From Allobosea sp. BH3 (GTDB taxonomy: Bacteria; Pseudomonadota; Alphaproteobacteria; Rhizobiales; Beijerinckiaceae): a stretch of 64,000 bases of DNA. The notes under the pieces are model-generated. The model ran no database searches, had not been told where the DNA came from, and saw only the letters and a list, made by a program, of their open reading frames with translations. Each line of letters begins with the position of its first letter. Within the stretch, counting starts at the first letter, position 1. A program made the position numbers and the translations under genes. Below are positions 1 through 8,594 of the stretch, piece by piece. The stretch covers positions 868,001 to 932,000 of the forward strand of contig NZ_JAIMCA010000001.1 of NCBI RefSeq assembly GCF_025499465.1, read 5' to 3'.

Positions 1-314
1 CCGAGCAACCCCCAAAGCGCGGCCGGCTGCTCGGCGATGCTTTTCAGAGCCGCCGTGAGGTCCCGATAGAAGCTCGACTGCCAGGCGATGATCAGCGCGC
101 CGAACCCCGTAGTCGAGGGCAGCGCCTCGCGCGGCAGCGCCGCCCCGAAGGGATTGCGCGGCGGGGGAGGCGGGGGCGGGCTGACCGCCGCGATCACCAT
201 GGCCAGAAGCGTCATCATGCCCGCGACTACAAGCAGTGCCGCTACGAAGACGACGAGCCGCCGCGAAAGAGCGGCTCCCGCCGGGCGCATCGCCTCTGCC
301 GGCGTCAGGGACAT
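1..314 (-). CDS. NicO-family nickel/cobalt transporter, N-terminal part
   Basis: This is the first 104 codons of a gene that continues past the left edge of the window. I translated it directly: the start is MSLTPAEAMRP, followed by one hydrophobic segment (about residues 20-44) and a run of prolines (about 46-52). The stretch after that, with FGALIIAWQSSFYRDL and LKSIAEQP, resembles the start of NicO/RcnA-like nickel or cobalt exporters, which are inner-membrane proteins. Its ATG overlaps the last codons of the upstream DUF1007 gene by 10 bp, so the two are translationally coupled. NicO proteins and DUF1007 proteins are commonly adjacent, which supports the call. The metal-binding histidine-rich loop of the family would lie outside the window, so the substrate is not known. 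Confidence 0.75.
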   Translation of the reverse strand, partial: MSLTPAEAMRPAGAALSRRLVVFVAALLVVAGMMTLLAMVIAAVSPPPPPPPRNPFGAALPREALPSTTGFGALIIAWQSSFYRDLTAALKSIAEQPAALWGLL

Positions 315-946
315 GCCACCAGCGCCCGCGTGGTCACCTGCAGGCCGCTCACATCCGGGGTCTCGGTAACGTCCGCCTCGGCGAGGCGCTTCTGCGTCGC
401 ATCATCGAGCTTGGCCGGCCGTGCGACGCGCACGATGCACCCCTGCGGCGCGTCCTTGGCGACGACCGCATCCGGCGCATCGACGATCTCGAAGGCGACG
501 AAATAGGTGGGGTCGCCAATCTCGATGCCGAAGGAGCGCGCCTTCAGAGGGCTCTTCAGCGGCAGCGTGAAAGTCAGCGTCAGGACCTTGTCCTCATAGC
601 TCATGCCCTCCTCGCCGGGCATGGCGAACTCCTGCTGGCGGCCATTGATCTTGGCGGTGGTGAAGAAGTCGACATCGGGCAGCGATTCGGTGTTGGTCTT
701 GGCGAGCTCCGCCAGCTCGTCCGGAGTCACCTTGCCATCGCCGTTCTTGTCCAGCCCTTGGGTGATATAGGCCGAATAGGCCTCGTCGAAGCTCCAGCGA
801 TGGCGGATCGCCCGCACGGAGCCGTCCGGTGCGAAGACGATCTCGGCCTTCGCCTTGACGAAGACATGCGGATGCGCCGCCGCGCTGCCGGCGAAGCCGC
901 AGGCGAGAGCAAATCCGGCCAGGGCCGAAAGCAGCCTCGATCGCAT
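305..946 (-). CDS. DUF1007 periplasmic protein with EF-hand loop
   Basis: A 213-residue exported protein of the DUF1007 family, which usually sits beside NicO metal transporters. The start at 946 gives a clean signal peptide (basic MRSR, hydrophobic core, cleavage after about residue 24, mature start HPHVFV), and a GAGGAGGG ribosome binding site precedes it. Upstream in-frame methionines lack this. Residues 66-77 form a textbook EF-hand calcium loop (D66, N68, D70, K72, T74, E77 in DKNGDGKVTPDE), inside the conserved region after the FDEAYSAY motif. The rest is beta-rich with no membrane helix. It overlaps the downstream transporter gene by 10 bp. Its role is inferred to be periplasmic assistance to metal transport; the biochemical function is not established. 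Confidence 0.8.
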   Translation of the reverse strand: MRSRLLSALAGFALACGFAGSAAAHPHVFVKAKAEIVFAPDGSVRAIRHRWSFDEAYSAYITQGLDKNGDGKVTPDELAELAKTNTESLPDVDFFTTAKINGRQQEFAMPGEEGMSYEDKVLTLTFTLPLKSPLKARSFGIEIGDPTYFVAFEIVDAPDAVVAKDAPQGCIVRVARPAKLDDATQKRLAEADVTETPDVSGLQVTTRALVACP

Positions 947-1261
947 CAAGGACGGAACCCTCCTCGGTTTCGGGCACGCTCGCCGGATCATGGTTAACCG
1001 ATCGTCAACGCGCGGCTCAACCCGGCGCGCTGTCACAGCCATCCCTGCCAAACGGGGCCAAATCGCGGCACATCTCATCAAGCCGAGCGCGTCGTTTCAT
1101 AGTCACGCTGGACCGGCCGTCAAAAATTGGAATGATACCAGATTGATTGACCGCCCCCGGCCATCATGTCAGCCTCGCTGACATATCTGCCGCTGTGACG
1201 GCATGGCATGAGGCCGGAGCAACCGGCCCGCCTGGGGAAACGACGATCCGGGAGGTCGGCC
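947..1261. other. Divergent intergenic region, 315 bp
   Basis: The gap lies between the leftward DUF1007 gene and the rightward indolepyruvate oxidoreductase gene, so it must hold promoters for both. It contains a locally AT-rich stretch (about 1120-1150) and one perfect inverted repeat listed separately. I see no convincing coding sequence: the in-frame extensions of both neighbouring genes lack ribosome binding sites and family-like residues. Confidence 0.6.
1166..1184. promoter_or_regulatory. Perfect 8-bp inverted repeat upstream of ior
   Basis: ATGTCAGC, a 3-bp spacer, then GCTGACAT: arms match perfectly. It lies 77 bp before the oxidoreductase start codon, and no run of T follows, so it looks like an operator and not a terminator. 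Which regulator binds is unknown; the nearby Crp/Fnr-type gene is one candidate, though the motif does not match the TTGAT-N4-ATCAA Fnr consensus. Confidence 0.4.
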
Positions 1262-4200
1262 ATGGCCGAGAGACCGAACCAATCGGGCACTGCGGCGGGC
1301 GCGCTGCGAGAGGTCGCGCTCGACGACAAATACGACCTCGACAAGCGCGAGGTCTTCCTCACCGGCACGCAGGCCGTGGCCCGGATGCTGCTGATGCAGC
1401 GCGAGCGGGACCGGCAGGCCGGCTTGAACACCGCTGGTTTCGTCTCGGGCTATCGTGGCTCGCCGCTGGGCGGGCTCGACCAGCAGCTGCTGCGCGCGGG
1501 CAAGACGCTGAAGGCCGCGAACATCGTCTTCCAGCCGGGGTTGAACGAGGATCTCGCGGCCACCGCCATCTGGGGCACGCAGCAGGCGGGGCTCAGCGGC
1601 GAGGGCAAATACGACGGCGTCTTCGCGCTCTGGTATGGCAAGGGGCCGGGCGTCGACCGCTCGGGAGACGTCTTCCGCCACGGCAACATGGCCGGCACCG
1701 ATCCCAGGGGCGGCGTCATCTGCCTGATGGGCGACGACCACACCGCCGAATCCTCGACCAACGCCCACCAGACCGAGTTCGTCCTCGTCGACCGGATGAT
1801 GCCGATCCTGAACCCGGCCGGCGTGCAGGAGATTATCGAGTACGGCCTGCACGGCATCGCGCTCTCGCGCTTCGCCTCGGTCTGGGTCGGCATCAAATGC
1901 GTCAAGGACAACATCGAATCGACCGCCTCCATCGACGGCTCGCTCGGCCGCGTCTCGATCGTCACGCCCACCGATTTCGCCATGCCGCCGGGCGGCCTCG
2001 CCATCCGCCGCGAGCTCGATTTCCTCGAGCAAGAACGCCGGCTCCATCTCTACAAGCGCGACGCGATGCTGGCCTATCTCAGGGCCAACAGGCTCAACCG
2101 CATCGTCACCCATGGTGGAGCCAAGCCGCGCATCGGCATCGCCACCGTCGGCAAGTCCTATCTCGATGTGCGCCAGGCAATGGAGGATCTCGGCATCGAC
2201 GAGGTCCGCGCCAACGATCTCGGCATCCGCCTGTTCAAGCTCGCCTGCCCATGGCCGATCGACCCGGCCGAGCTGAAGAGCTTCGCCGAAGGCCTCGACC
2301 TCATCATGGTGGTCGAGGAGAAGCGCTCGCTGATCGAGGTCCAGGTCCGTGAGGAGCTTTATGGCGCGGCGCAGCAGCCGATGGTGATCGGCAAGAAGGA
2401 CGAGAAGGGCGAATGGCTCTTCCCCGTCCATGCGGCGCTCGACCCCAACGACATCGCCATCGCGCTCGGCTCGCGGCTGCTCCAGTACCAGGACGATCCC
2501 GCGTTACGGGCGCGTCTGGAGGAGATCGCCGCGGCGCAGGGCCGGCTCGCCGAGGCGCAGGAGATCGCGAAGCGCACGCCCTATTTCTGCTCGGGCTGCC
2601 CGCACAACTCCTCCACCGTGGTGCCCGAGGGCTCGCGCGCCTATGCCGGCATCGGCTGCCACTACATGGTGCAGTGGATGGACCGGGACACGGCGGGCTT
2701 CACCCAGATGGGCGGCGAGGGCGCCAACTGGGTCGGCGAAGCACCCTTCTCGACGCGCGGCCATGTCTTCCAGAATCTCGGCGACGGCACCTACACCCAT
2801 TCCGGCTCGCTCGCGATCCGCTGGGCCGTCGCGAGCGGCGTCAACGTCACCTACAAGCTGCTCTACAACGACGCCGTCGCCATGACCGGCGGCCAGCAGG
2901 CGGAAGGCCATCTGACGCCAGACCAGATGGCCCGACAGGTCGCAGCCGAGGGAGTCCGGCGCATCGCCTTGGTCAGTGACGAGCCCGATAAGTACCCGGC
3001 CACCACGCAATGGCCCGCGGGCACGACGCTGCATCACCGCGACGAGATCGACGCCGTGCAACGCGAATTGGCGACGGTCTCCGGCGTCTCGCTCCTGCTC
3101 TACGACCAGACCTGCGCGACCGAGAAGCGCCGGCGCCGCAAGCGGGGCGCCTATCCCGATCCGGACAAGCGCGTGATCGTCAACGAGCTGGTCTGCGAGG
3201 GCTGTGGCGATTGCGGCGTGCAGTCGAACTGCGTCTCGGTGCAGCCGCTGGAGACCGAGTTCGGCCGCAAGCGCCAGATCGACCAGTCGAACTGCAACAA
3301 GGATTTCTCCTGCCTTAAGGGCTTCTGCCCCTCCTTCGTCACCGTCCATGGCGCGCGGCCGAAAAAGGCAGACCCGCTGCGGCTCGATGCCGATGCGCTC
3401 GGCGCGGGCGATCTGCCCGAGCCCGTCATCCCGGCGCTGGATCGCAGCTTCGCCGTGATCGTCACCGGGGTCGGCGGCACCGGCGTCGTCACCATCGGCG
3501 CGATCCTCGGCATGGCCGCGCATCTCGAGGGCAAGGGTTGCGGCATGATCGACATGGCCGGCCTCGCCCAGAAGGGCGGCGCCGTCTTCAGCCACGTCAA
3601 GCTCGCGCCCCGGCCCGACGACATCCACGCCATCCGCGTCGCGGCCGGGCAGGCCGATCTGGTGCTCGGCTGCGACCTCACCGTCACCGGCTCGAAGAAG
3701 GTCCTCGGCGCGATCCGCCCGGAAGCCGGCACCGTCATCGTCAACACCGCCGAGAGCCTGCCGGGGGACTTTACCCGCAACGCCGATTTCTCGCTGCCGA
3801 CAGAGCGGCTGAAGCGCGCGATCCTCGCTGCGGCCGGCAAGGAACGCACCCGCTTCGTCGATGCCACGGCGGCCGCGACCGCCTTCCTCGGCAATGCCAT
3901 TGCCGCCAACATGTTCATGCTCGGCCAGGCGTGGCAGCTAGGGGCCGTGCCGCTCTCCCGCACGGCGCTCGTCAAGGCGATCGAGCTCAATGGCGAGGCG
4001 GTTGCGATGAACCTGCAGGCCTTCGAGCTCGGCCGCCGCGCCGCTCATGATCCCGAGGCGCTGGCGCAAATGCTCGGGCAGACCAAGGCCGCAACCCCGT
4101 CCCGCCGCTTCTCCCAGACGCTGGAGGAGGTCATCGCCCGCCGCGTCGCCTTTCTCGCGGCCTACCAGAACACCGCCTATGGCGCGCGCTATCGCCATCT

Positions 4201-4807
4201 CGTCTCCCGCGTGCAGACGCGCGAAGCCGCCGTGATGCCTGGCCAGACCGGACTCAGCGAAGCCGTCGCCCGCAACCTCTTCAAGCTGATGGCCTACAAG
4301 GACGAATACGAGGTCGCGCGGCTCTACAGCGACGGCGCCTTCCGCCGGCAGGTCGCGGCGACCTTCGAGGCCGACAGCGCGGGGGGCAAACCGCTGCGCT
4401 TCGAGTTCCACCTCGCCCCACCGCTGTTGGCGCGGCGCGATCCGAACACCGGCCTGCCGCGCAAGATCGGCTTCGGACCCTGGATGATGGGCGCCTTCGC
4501 CGTGCTGGCGAAGCTCAAGGGGCTGCGCGGCACCGCCCTCGACATCTTCGGCTACACGCAGGAGCGCCGCACCGAGCGCCGGCTGATCGCGGATTACGAA
4601 GCGCTGCTGAACGAGCTGCTGACGCGGCTTTCGCCAGAGAACAACGCACTCTGCACGGCGCTGGCGGCGATCCCGGAGAAGATCCGCGGCTTCGGCCACG
4701 TCAAGGAGCGGCATCTCAAGGCGGCGAAGGCGGAGGAGGCGGCCCTGCTGGCGCAGCTGAGGGATGAGGGATCGACCCCGTCGACCCTGCCCCAGGCTGC
4801 GGAATGA
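1262..4807 (+). CDS. Indolepyruvate ferredoxin oxidoreductase, fused subunits
   Basis: A 1181-residue single-chain enzyme that decarboxylates arylpyruvates (indolepyruvate, phenylpyruvate and relatives) to aryl-acetyl-CoA, using thiamine diphosphate and iron-sulphur clusters. The N-terminal part carries the pyruvate-oxidoreductase-like fold. The TPP-binding half has the FCSGCPHN cysteines (about residue 442) and GGEGANW. A cysteine-rich region at about 640-690 (CEGCGDCG, then NC, SC and FCPSF) binds clusters. The gamma-type domain begins at about 732 with VTGVGGTGVV. In archaea these parts are separate subunits; the fusion is usual in aerobic proteobacteria. The start at 1262 (MAERPNQ) has a GGGAGGTCGG ribosome binding site; an upstream ATG at 1208 does not. 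The downstream genes for a Crp-type regulator and CoA ligases fit aromatic acid metabolism. Confidence 0.93.
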   Translation: MAERPNQSGTAAGALREVALDDKYDLDKREVFLTGTQAVARMLLMQRERDRQAGLNTAGFVSGYRGSPLGGLDQQLLRAGKTLKAANIVFQPGLNEDLAATAIWGTQQAGLSGEGKYDGVFALWYGKGPGVDRSGDVFRHGNMAGTDPRGGVICLMGDDHTAESSTNAHQTEFVLVDRMMPILNPAGVQEIIEYGLHGIALSRFASVWVGIKCVKDNIESTASIDGSLGRVSIVTPTDFAMPPGGLAIRRELDFLEQERRLHLYKRDAMLAYLRANRLNRIVTHGGAKPRIGIATVGKSYLDVRQAMEDLGIDEVRANDLGIRLFKLACPWPIDPAELKSFAEGLDLIMVVEEKRSLIEVQVREELYGAAQQPMVIGKKDEKGEWLFPVHAALDPNDIAIALGSRLLQYQDDPALRARLEEIAAAQGRLAEAQEIAKRTPYFCSGCPHNSSTVVPEGSRAYAGIGCHYMVQWMDRDTAGFTQMGGEGANWVGEAPFSTRGHVFQNLGDGTYTHSGSLAIRWAVASGVNVTYKLLYNDAVAMTGGQQAEGHLTPDQMARQVAAEGVRRIALVSDEPDKYPATTQWPAGTTLHHRDEIDAVQRELATVSGVSLLLYDQTCATEKRRRRKRGAYPDPDKRVIVNELVCEGCGDCGVQSNCVSVQPLETEFGRKRQIDQSNCNKDFSCLKGFCPSFVTVHGARPKKADPLRLDADALGAGDLPEPVIPALDRSFAVIVTGVGGTGVVTIGAILGMAAHLEGKGCGMIDMAGLAQKGGAVFSHVKLAPRPDDIHAIRVAAGQADLVLGCDLTVTGSKKVLGAIRPEAGTVIVNTAESLPGDFTRNADFSLPTERLKRAILAAAGKERTRFVDATAAATAFLGNAIAANMFMLGQAWQLGAVPLSRTALVKAIELNGEAVAMNLQAFELGRRAAHDPEALAQMLGQTKAATPSRRFSQTLEEVIARRVAFLAAYQNTAYGARYRHLVSRVQTREAAVMPGQTGLSEAVARNLFKLMAYKDEYEVARLYSDGAFRRQVAATFEADSAGGKPLRFEFHLAPPLLARRDPNTGLPRKIGFGPWMMGAFAVLAKLKGLRGTALDIFGYTQERRTERRLIADYEALLNELLTRLSPENNALCTALAAIPEKIRGFGHVKERHLKAAKAEEAALLAQLRDEGSTPSTLPQAAE

Positions 4808-4814
4808 GACCCGG

Positions 4815-4843
4815 GGAACCCTCTCCTGCAAGGAGAGGGTTCC
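4815..4843. repeat. Hairpin repeat after ior (CCCTCTCC family)
   Basis: A 12-bp perfect stem (GGAACCCTCTCC / GGAGAGGGTTCC) with a 5-base loop, 7 bp after the oxidoreductase stop codon. No T-run follows, so it may act as an mRNA end-protecting hairpin more than an intrinsic terminator. Related hairpins with the same CCCTCTCC or CCCTTCTCC arm occur at 38775 and 40650. Confidence 0.6.
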
Positions 4844-4920
4844 AGCGCCTCTTCGGTTCAGCTTGAGCCAATCACCATCGGCCCCCATACTGAGCCGGCC
4901 CCGCCTTCTAAGGACTGCCT

Positions 4921-5595
4921 GTGATCGCCCCCGAGGAACTGCGCGCCATCGCTTCCTGGTCCCGCGACCTTTCAGAGGCCGAGTTCGAGGAGGCACGGCG
5001 CGGCATCTCCTTCAAGAGCTATGGCAAGGGCGCCTCGATCTGCCATGTCGGCGACCGGCTCGAGGCCTGGACCGGCGTGGCCGAAGGGCTGGTCAAGATG
5101 GCGACCACCTCGAAGACCGGCAAATCCGCGACGCTGGCCGGGCTTCGTGGCGGCGCCTGGTTCGGCGAGGGCACGGTCATCAAGGCCGAGCCGCGCCGCT
5201 ACGAACTGGTGGCATTGCGCGAGACGCGGCTCGCCCTGATGCGCCGCGCCACCTTCCTGTGGTTGTTCGAGCATTCGGCGGCGTTCAACCGCTTCCTCGT
5301 CCACCAGTTCAACGAGCGCCTCGCCCAGTTCATCTCGCTGGCCGAGACGGAACGCACGCTCGATTCCACCGGGCGTCTGGCGCGCAATCTCGCCTGGCTC
5401 TTCAACCCGATCCTGTACCCCGACCTCGACCGGACGCTGGCGATCTCGCAGGAGGAGCTCGGCATGCTCGCCGGCATCTCGCGCCAGATGGCCAATCAAG
5501 GTCTGGCGAAGCTGGCGGATGTCGGGCTGATCGAGCTCGGCCACGGCAGCATCACCATCCGGGACCTCGACAAGCTGGCCCGCTACGAAGGTTGA
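4921..5595 (+). CDS. Crp/Fnr-family transcriptional regulator
   Basis: A 224-residue regulator starting at a GTG codon. The N-terminal two-thirds is a cyclic-nucleotide-binding-like beta-barrel (about residues 15-130, including GKGASICHVGD and GGAWFGEGTVI), then a long dimerisation helix (around FNERLAQFISLAE). The C-terminal winged helix-turn-helix (about 165-215) has ISQEELGMLAGISRQMANQGL as its recognition unit. The four cysteines of an Fnr iron-sulphur cluster are absent (only one cysteine is seen), so it is not an oxygen-sensing Fnr. The usual cAMP-contacting RxS motif is also not evident. It sits between the arylpyruvate oxidoreductase and the acid uptake and activation genes and may regulate either; that is inference. 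Confidence 0.85.
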   Translation: MIAPEELRAIASWSRDLSEAEFEEARRGISFKSYGKGASICHVGDRLEAWTGVAEGLVKMATTSKTGKSATLAGLRGGAWFGEGTVIKAEPRRYELVALRETRLALMRRATFLWLFEHSAAFNRFLVHQFNERLAQFISLAETERTLDSTGRLARNLAWLFNPILYPDLDRTLAISQEELGMLAGISRQMANQGLAKLADVGLIELGHGSITIRDLDKLARYEG

Positions 5596-5674
5596 GGTTT
5601 TCCAGCATGGCACCAAACCGCATCTCGCGCGTTGCCTTTCCCGAACAGCCTCGTGCTGAGAAAGGAACTTCGAG

Positions 5675-5881
5675 ATGTTTGGGCTCTTCGACCTGTTCAT
5701 GAAACGGGTCAATGACCAGGCCGCCGAATACGCTGCGACGCAGTCACGGATCGCCCGGCGCAGCTGGAACGAATGGGCCGACCCCTTCAACACGCTTCAG
5801 CCTGTGAAAATCGCCGTCCACCGCTCCGCGCGCGGCGCGATGCGGCATCGCGACCCGGCGGGACACCGCAGCTCCACCTGA
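5675..5881 (+). CDS. Small basic protein of unknown function
   Basis: A 68-residue reading frame with a plausible ribosome binding site (GAGAAAGGAAC about 10 bases before the ATG). The N-terminal half (MFGLFDLFMKRVNDQAAEYA) is amphipathic; the C-terminal half is rich in Arg and His with no fold I recognise. There is no signal peptide or membrane segment. It lies in the same direction as its neighbours with spacing typical of this region. Coding potential is uncertain because such short GC-rich frames also arise by chance. Confidence 0.45.
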   Translation: MFGLFDLFMKRVNDQAAEYAATQSRIARRSWNEWADPFNTLQPVKIAVHRSARGAMRHRDPAGHRSST

Positions 5882-5969
5882 ACGCCAGCCAACTTTCTCA
5901 TTCAGGCTTCATTGGAACGCGCTGCGCTTCAATGCGGCCATGGACAGTCATCGACTGAAGGAGACGACC

Positions 5970-6275
5970 ATGCGTAGATTTCTGATGGCCGCCGGCTTGA
6001 CCCTTGCCGCGATCGCCGCCTCTCCGGCCGGCGCCGCGCCGCAAAGCGCTCCGCAGGCCCGGGCGCTGGACACGCTTCCGGCCGAATATACCCGCCACAC
6101 CCGTGAGCATCGTCACTGGGAGGTTCAGCGGAACATGGAGCGCCAGCACCGGCGTGACTCCTACCGCCATGGCCGTGGCTATGATCGCGGCTATGGCTAC
6201 GGATATCGTCATCGCGGCCCGCCGCCGCACGCGCCGGCCTATGGCTATCGCCGCAACAACTACTATCGCTACTGA
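5970..6275 (+). CDS. Secreted Tyr/Gly/Arg-rich small protein
   Basis: A 101-residue exported protein. The start at 5970 is chosen for its AAGGAG ribosome binding site and an excellent signal peptide (MRRFLMAAGLTLAAIAASPAGA, cleavage near residue 22); an ATG 30 bases earlier lacks both. The mature part has a short helical stretch (EHRHWEVQRNMERQHRR), then a low-complexity tail of HGRGYDRGYGYGYRHRG and NNYYRY type. Such RcnB-like or glycine/tyrosine-rich periplasmic proteins are common in Hyphomicrobiales but of unknown function. A strong intrinsic terminator follows the stop codon, so it is probably a monocistronic unit. Confidence 0.7.
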   Translation: MRRFLMAAGLTLAAIAASPAGAAPQSAPQARALDTLPAEYTRHTREHRHWEVQRNMERQHRRDSYRHGRGYDRGYGYGYRHRGPPPHAPAYGYRRNNYYRY

Positions 6276-6297
6276 TCGCTCTCGCGACGGCCGAACC

Positions 6298-6330
6298 GGC
6301 CCGCAGCTCCACCGAGCTGCGGGCCGTTTT
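6298..6330 (+). terminator. Intrinsic terminator after the secreted small protein
   Basis: A perfect 12-bp GC-rich stem (GGCCCGCAGCTC / GAGCTGCGGGCC) with a CACC loop, followed by GTTTTCGTT, 22 bp after the stop codon. Confidence 0.85.
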
Positions 6331-6611
6331 CGTTGCATAGGTCTTTGGTCGCAGCGACATCGCAGCGGCGCCGATGCAGGCACAGCGGACAGCAGATCGA
6401 CCGAATTGCTTGGGAAAGGCTGGGTGTAGACTGCCGCAAAGGGACGAATTCAGACCTCGCCGTGACCATAGTCACCAAAAGGGGAATTGTCTGTCAAGCA
6501 CCTCCTTGCGAAGATGGCCCCCGCCTGCAAGGCTTGCATGAGAACGAGGTCGGAACCGGCCCGCAGAAGAAGCCGCCACACGCATGGCGGCTCGTCAGGG
6601 AGAACGCAATC
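6331..6611. other. Gap before the acyl-CoA synthetase
   Basis: About 280 bp between a terminator and the acyl-CoA synthetase start. It should contain the promoter of the transporter/ligase operon. In-frame codons upstream of the GTG start read as an extension but have low-quality composition (Arg/Gln/Cys-rich, no family similarity), so I treat them as non-coding. I see no clear -35/-10 pair or operator. Confidence 0.45.
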
Positions 6612-8594
6612 GTGGCAAGCGGCACCGCCGGCGAGGCGGATACCTTTCCGAAGTTGCTGTTGCGCAATGCCCGCGAGCGCGCCTCGCGCGTCGCCTTCCG
6701 CCACAAGGACCTCGGCATCTGGCAGTCATGGAACTGGGCCGAGGTCGCGACCCATGTCCGCGATTTCGCCAAGGGCCTGCAGGATCTCGGGCTGAAGCGC
6801 GGCGAGAAGGTCGCGATCGTCGGCTACAACCGGCCGCGGCTCTACTGGTCGATGTGCGCGGCGCAGTGGCTCGGCGCGGTCCCCGTTCCCGTCTATGCCG
6901 ACAGCGTCGCCGAGGAGATGGCCTATGTCCTCGATCATGCCGAGGCGGTCTTCGCCGTGGTGCAGGACCAGGAGCAGGTCGACAAGATCCTCTCCATCGC
7001 CGAGCGGCTGCCGCATCTGCGGCACATGCTCTATGATGAGCCGCGCGGCCTGCGCGACTACGACCACGCCAAGCTCCACGCCATCGAGGCGGTGATGCAG
7101 GCAGGCCATCGGGCGCTGAAGGACCCGCAGGCCGAGGCCGCCTTCGCCCGCGAGATGGAGCAGGGCAAGGGCTCCGATCTCGGCATCATCCTCTACACCT
7201 CCGGCACCACCGGCCGGCCCAAGGGCGTGATGCTCTCGCATTACAACGTCATCGTCGCCGCCGAGATCGGCTGCGGCTTCGACGGGCTGACCGAGAGCGA
7301 CGAGGTCATCGCCTATCTGCCGATCGCCTGGGTCGGCGACCATGTCTTCTCCTATGCGCAGGCGATGCTGGCCGGCTTCTGCGTCAACTGCCCCGAGAGC
7401 CCGGACACGGTGATCGATGACCGCCGCGAGGTCGGCACCACCTATGCCTTCGCTCCGCCGCGCGTCTTCGAGAACATGCTGACGATCACCATGGTGCGCA
7501 TGGAGGATGCGGGCGCCCTGAAGCGGAAGATGTTCCACTACTTCCTCGGCGTCGCGAAGCAGTATGGCGAGAAGATCCTGAATGGCGAAAGCGTGCCGCT
7601 GAAGGGCCGGCTGCTCTACAAGCTCGGCGACATGCTGGTCTACGGGCCGCTGCGCAACCGCTTCGGCCTCACCAACATCAAGGTCGGCTACACGGCGGGC
7701 GAGGCCATCGGCCCCGAGCTCTTCCGGTTCTACCGCTCGATCGGCGTCAACCTGAAGCAGCTCTACGGCCAGACCGAAGCCGGCGTCTACATCACCATGC
7801 AGCCCAACGGCGAGATCAAGGCCGACACGGTCGGCAAGCCCGCGCCGCTGGTCGAGATCCGCATCGATGAGAGCGGCGAGGTTCTCTATCGCTCACCCTC
7901 GATCTTCGGCGGCTACTACAAGGACCCGGAGAAGACGGCCGAGACGATGACCGCCGACGGCTATGTGCGCTCGGGCGATGCCGGCTTCTTCGACGAGGGT
8001 GGCCACCTCAAGATCATCGACCGCGCCAAGGATGTCGGCAAGCTCGCCAGCGGCGAGCTCTTCCCGCCGAAATACCTCGAGAACAAGCTGAAATTCTATC
8101 CGAACATCAAGGAGGCGGTGGCCTTCGGCCAGGGCCGCGACTACGCCACCGTCGCGATCAACATCGACCTGACAGCAGTCGGCAACTGGGCCGAGCGCAA
8201 CAACGTCGTCTACGCTTCCTATCAGGAGCTCGCGGGCCACGATCTGGTCTACGACATGATCGCGAAGCATGTCGACGAGGTGAACCGCTCGCTCGCCGCC
8301 GAGCCGATGATGGGCGGCGCCCAGATCAAGCGCTTCCTCATCCTGCACAAGGAACTCGACGCCGACGACGGCGAACTGACGCGCACGCAGAAGGTTCGCC
8401 GCGGCTTCATCGCCGAGCGCTACGCCCCTCTGGTCGCCGCGCTCTATGACGGCTCCGAGATCGCCGACATCTCGACCGAAGTCACCTTCGAGGACGGCCG
8501 CAAGGGCGTGATCTCGGCCCGCGTCAAGGTCCGCGACGCCAAGACCTATCCCGTCACAGTCGAGGGGGCGCCGGCAGCGGCGAAGGCGGCATGA
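6612..8594 (+). CDS. Long-chain-type acyl-CoA synthetase (AMP-forming)
   Basis: A 660-residue adenylate-forming enzyme that activates a carboxylic acid with ATP and then CoA. The phosphate-binding loop LYTSGTTGRPKG is at about residues 194-205. The second core motif YGQTEAG is at about 382, and the hinge region GDAGFFDEGGHLKIIDRAKD is intact. Length and the ability to take large acids match the FadD/long-chain group. The GTG at 6612 is chosen because an AGGGAG ribosome binding site precedes it and the protein then begins just before the conserved FPKLLLRNARER segment. It overlaps the LivG start by 4 bp (ATGA), so it is the first gene of an operon with a Liv-type transporter. This suggests the imported solute is an organic acid destined for CoA activation. 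Confidence 0.9.
   Translation: MASGTAGEADTFPKLLLRNARERASRVAFRHKDLGIWQSWNWAEVATHVRDFAKGLQDLGLKRGEKVAIVGYNRPRLYWSMCAAQWLGAVPVPVYADSVAEEMAYVLDHAEAVFAVVQDQEQVDKILSIAERLPHLRHMLYDEPRGLRDYDHAKLHAIEAVMQAGHRALKDPQAEAAFAREMEQGKGSDLGIILYTSGTTGRPKGVMLSHYNVIVAAEIGCGFDGLTESDEVIAYLPIAWVGDHVFSYAQAMLAGFCVNCPESPDTVIDDRREVGTTYAFAPPRVFENMLTITMVRMEDAGALKRKMFHYFLGVAKQYGEKILNGESVPLKGRLLYKLGDMLVYGPLRNRFGLTNIKVGYTAGEAIGPELFRFYRSIGVNLKQLYGQTEAGVYITMQPNGEIKADTVGKPAPLVEIRIDESGEVLYRSPSIFGGYYKDPEKTAETMTADGYVRSGDAGFFDEGGHLKIIDRAKDVGKLASGELFPPKYLENKLKFYPNIKEAVAFGQGRDYATVAINIDLTAVGNWAERNNVVYASYQELAGHDLVYDMIAKHVDEVNRSLAAEPMMGGAQIKRFLILHKELDADDGELTRTQKVRRGFIAERYAPLVAALYDGSEIADISTEVTFEDGRKGVISARVKVRDAKTYPVTVEGAPAAAKAA

Noticed and set aside
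4921..5595. Calling the Crp/Fnr protein an oxygen sensor
   Set aside because: The cysteine cluster for an iron-sulphur centre is absent, so Fnr-type sensing is not supported.
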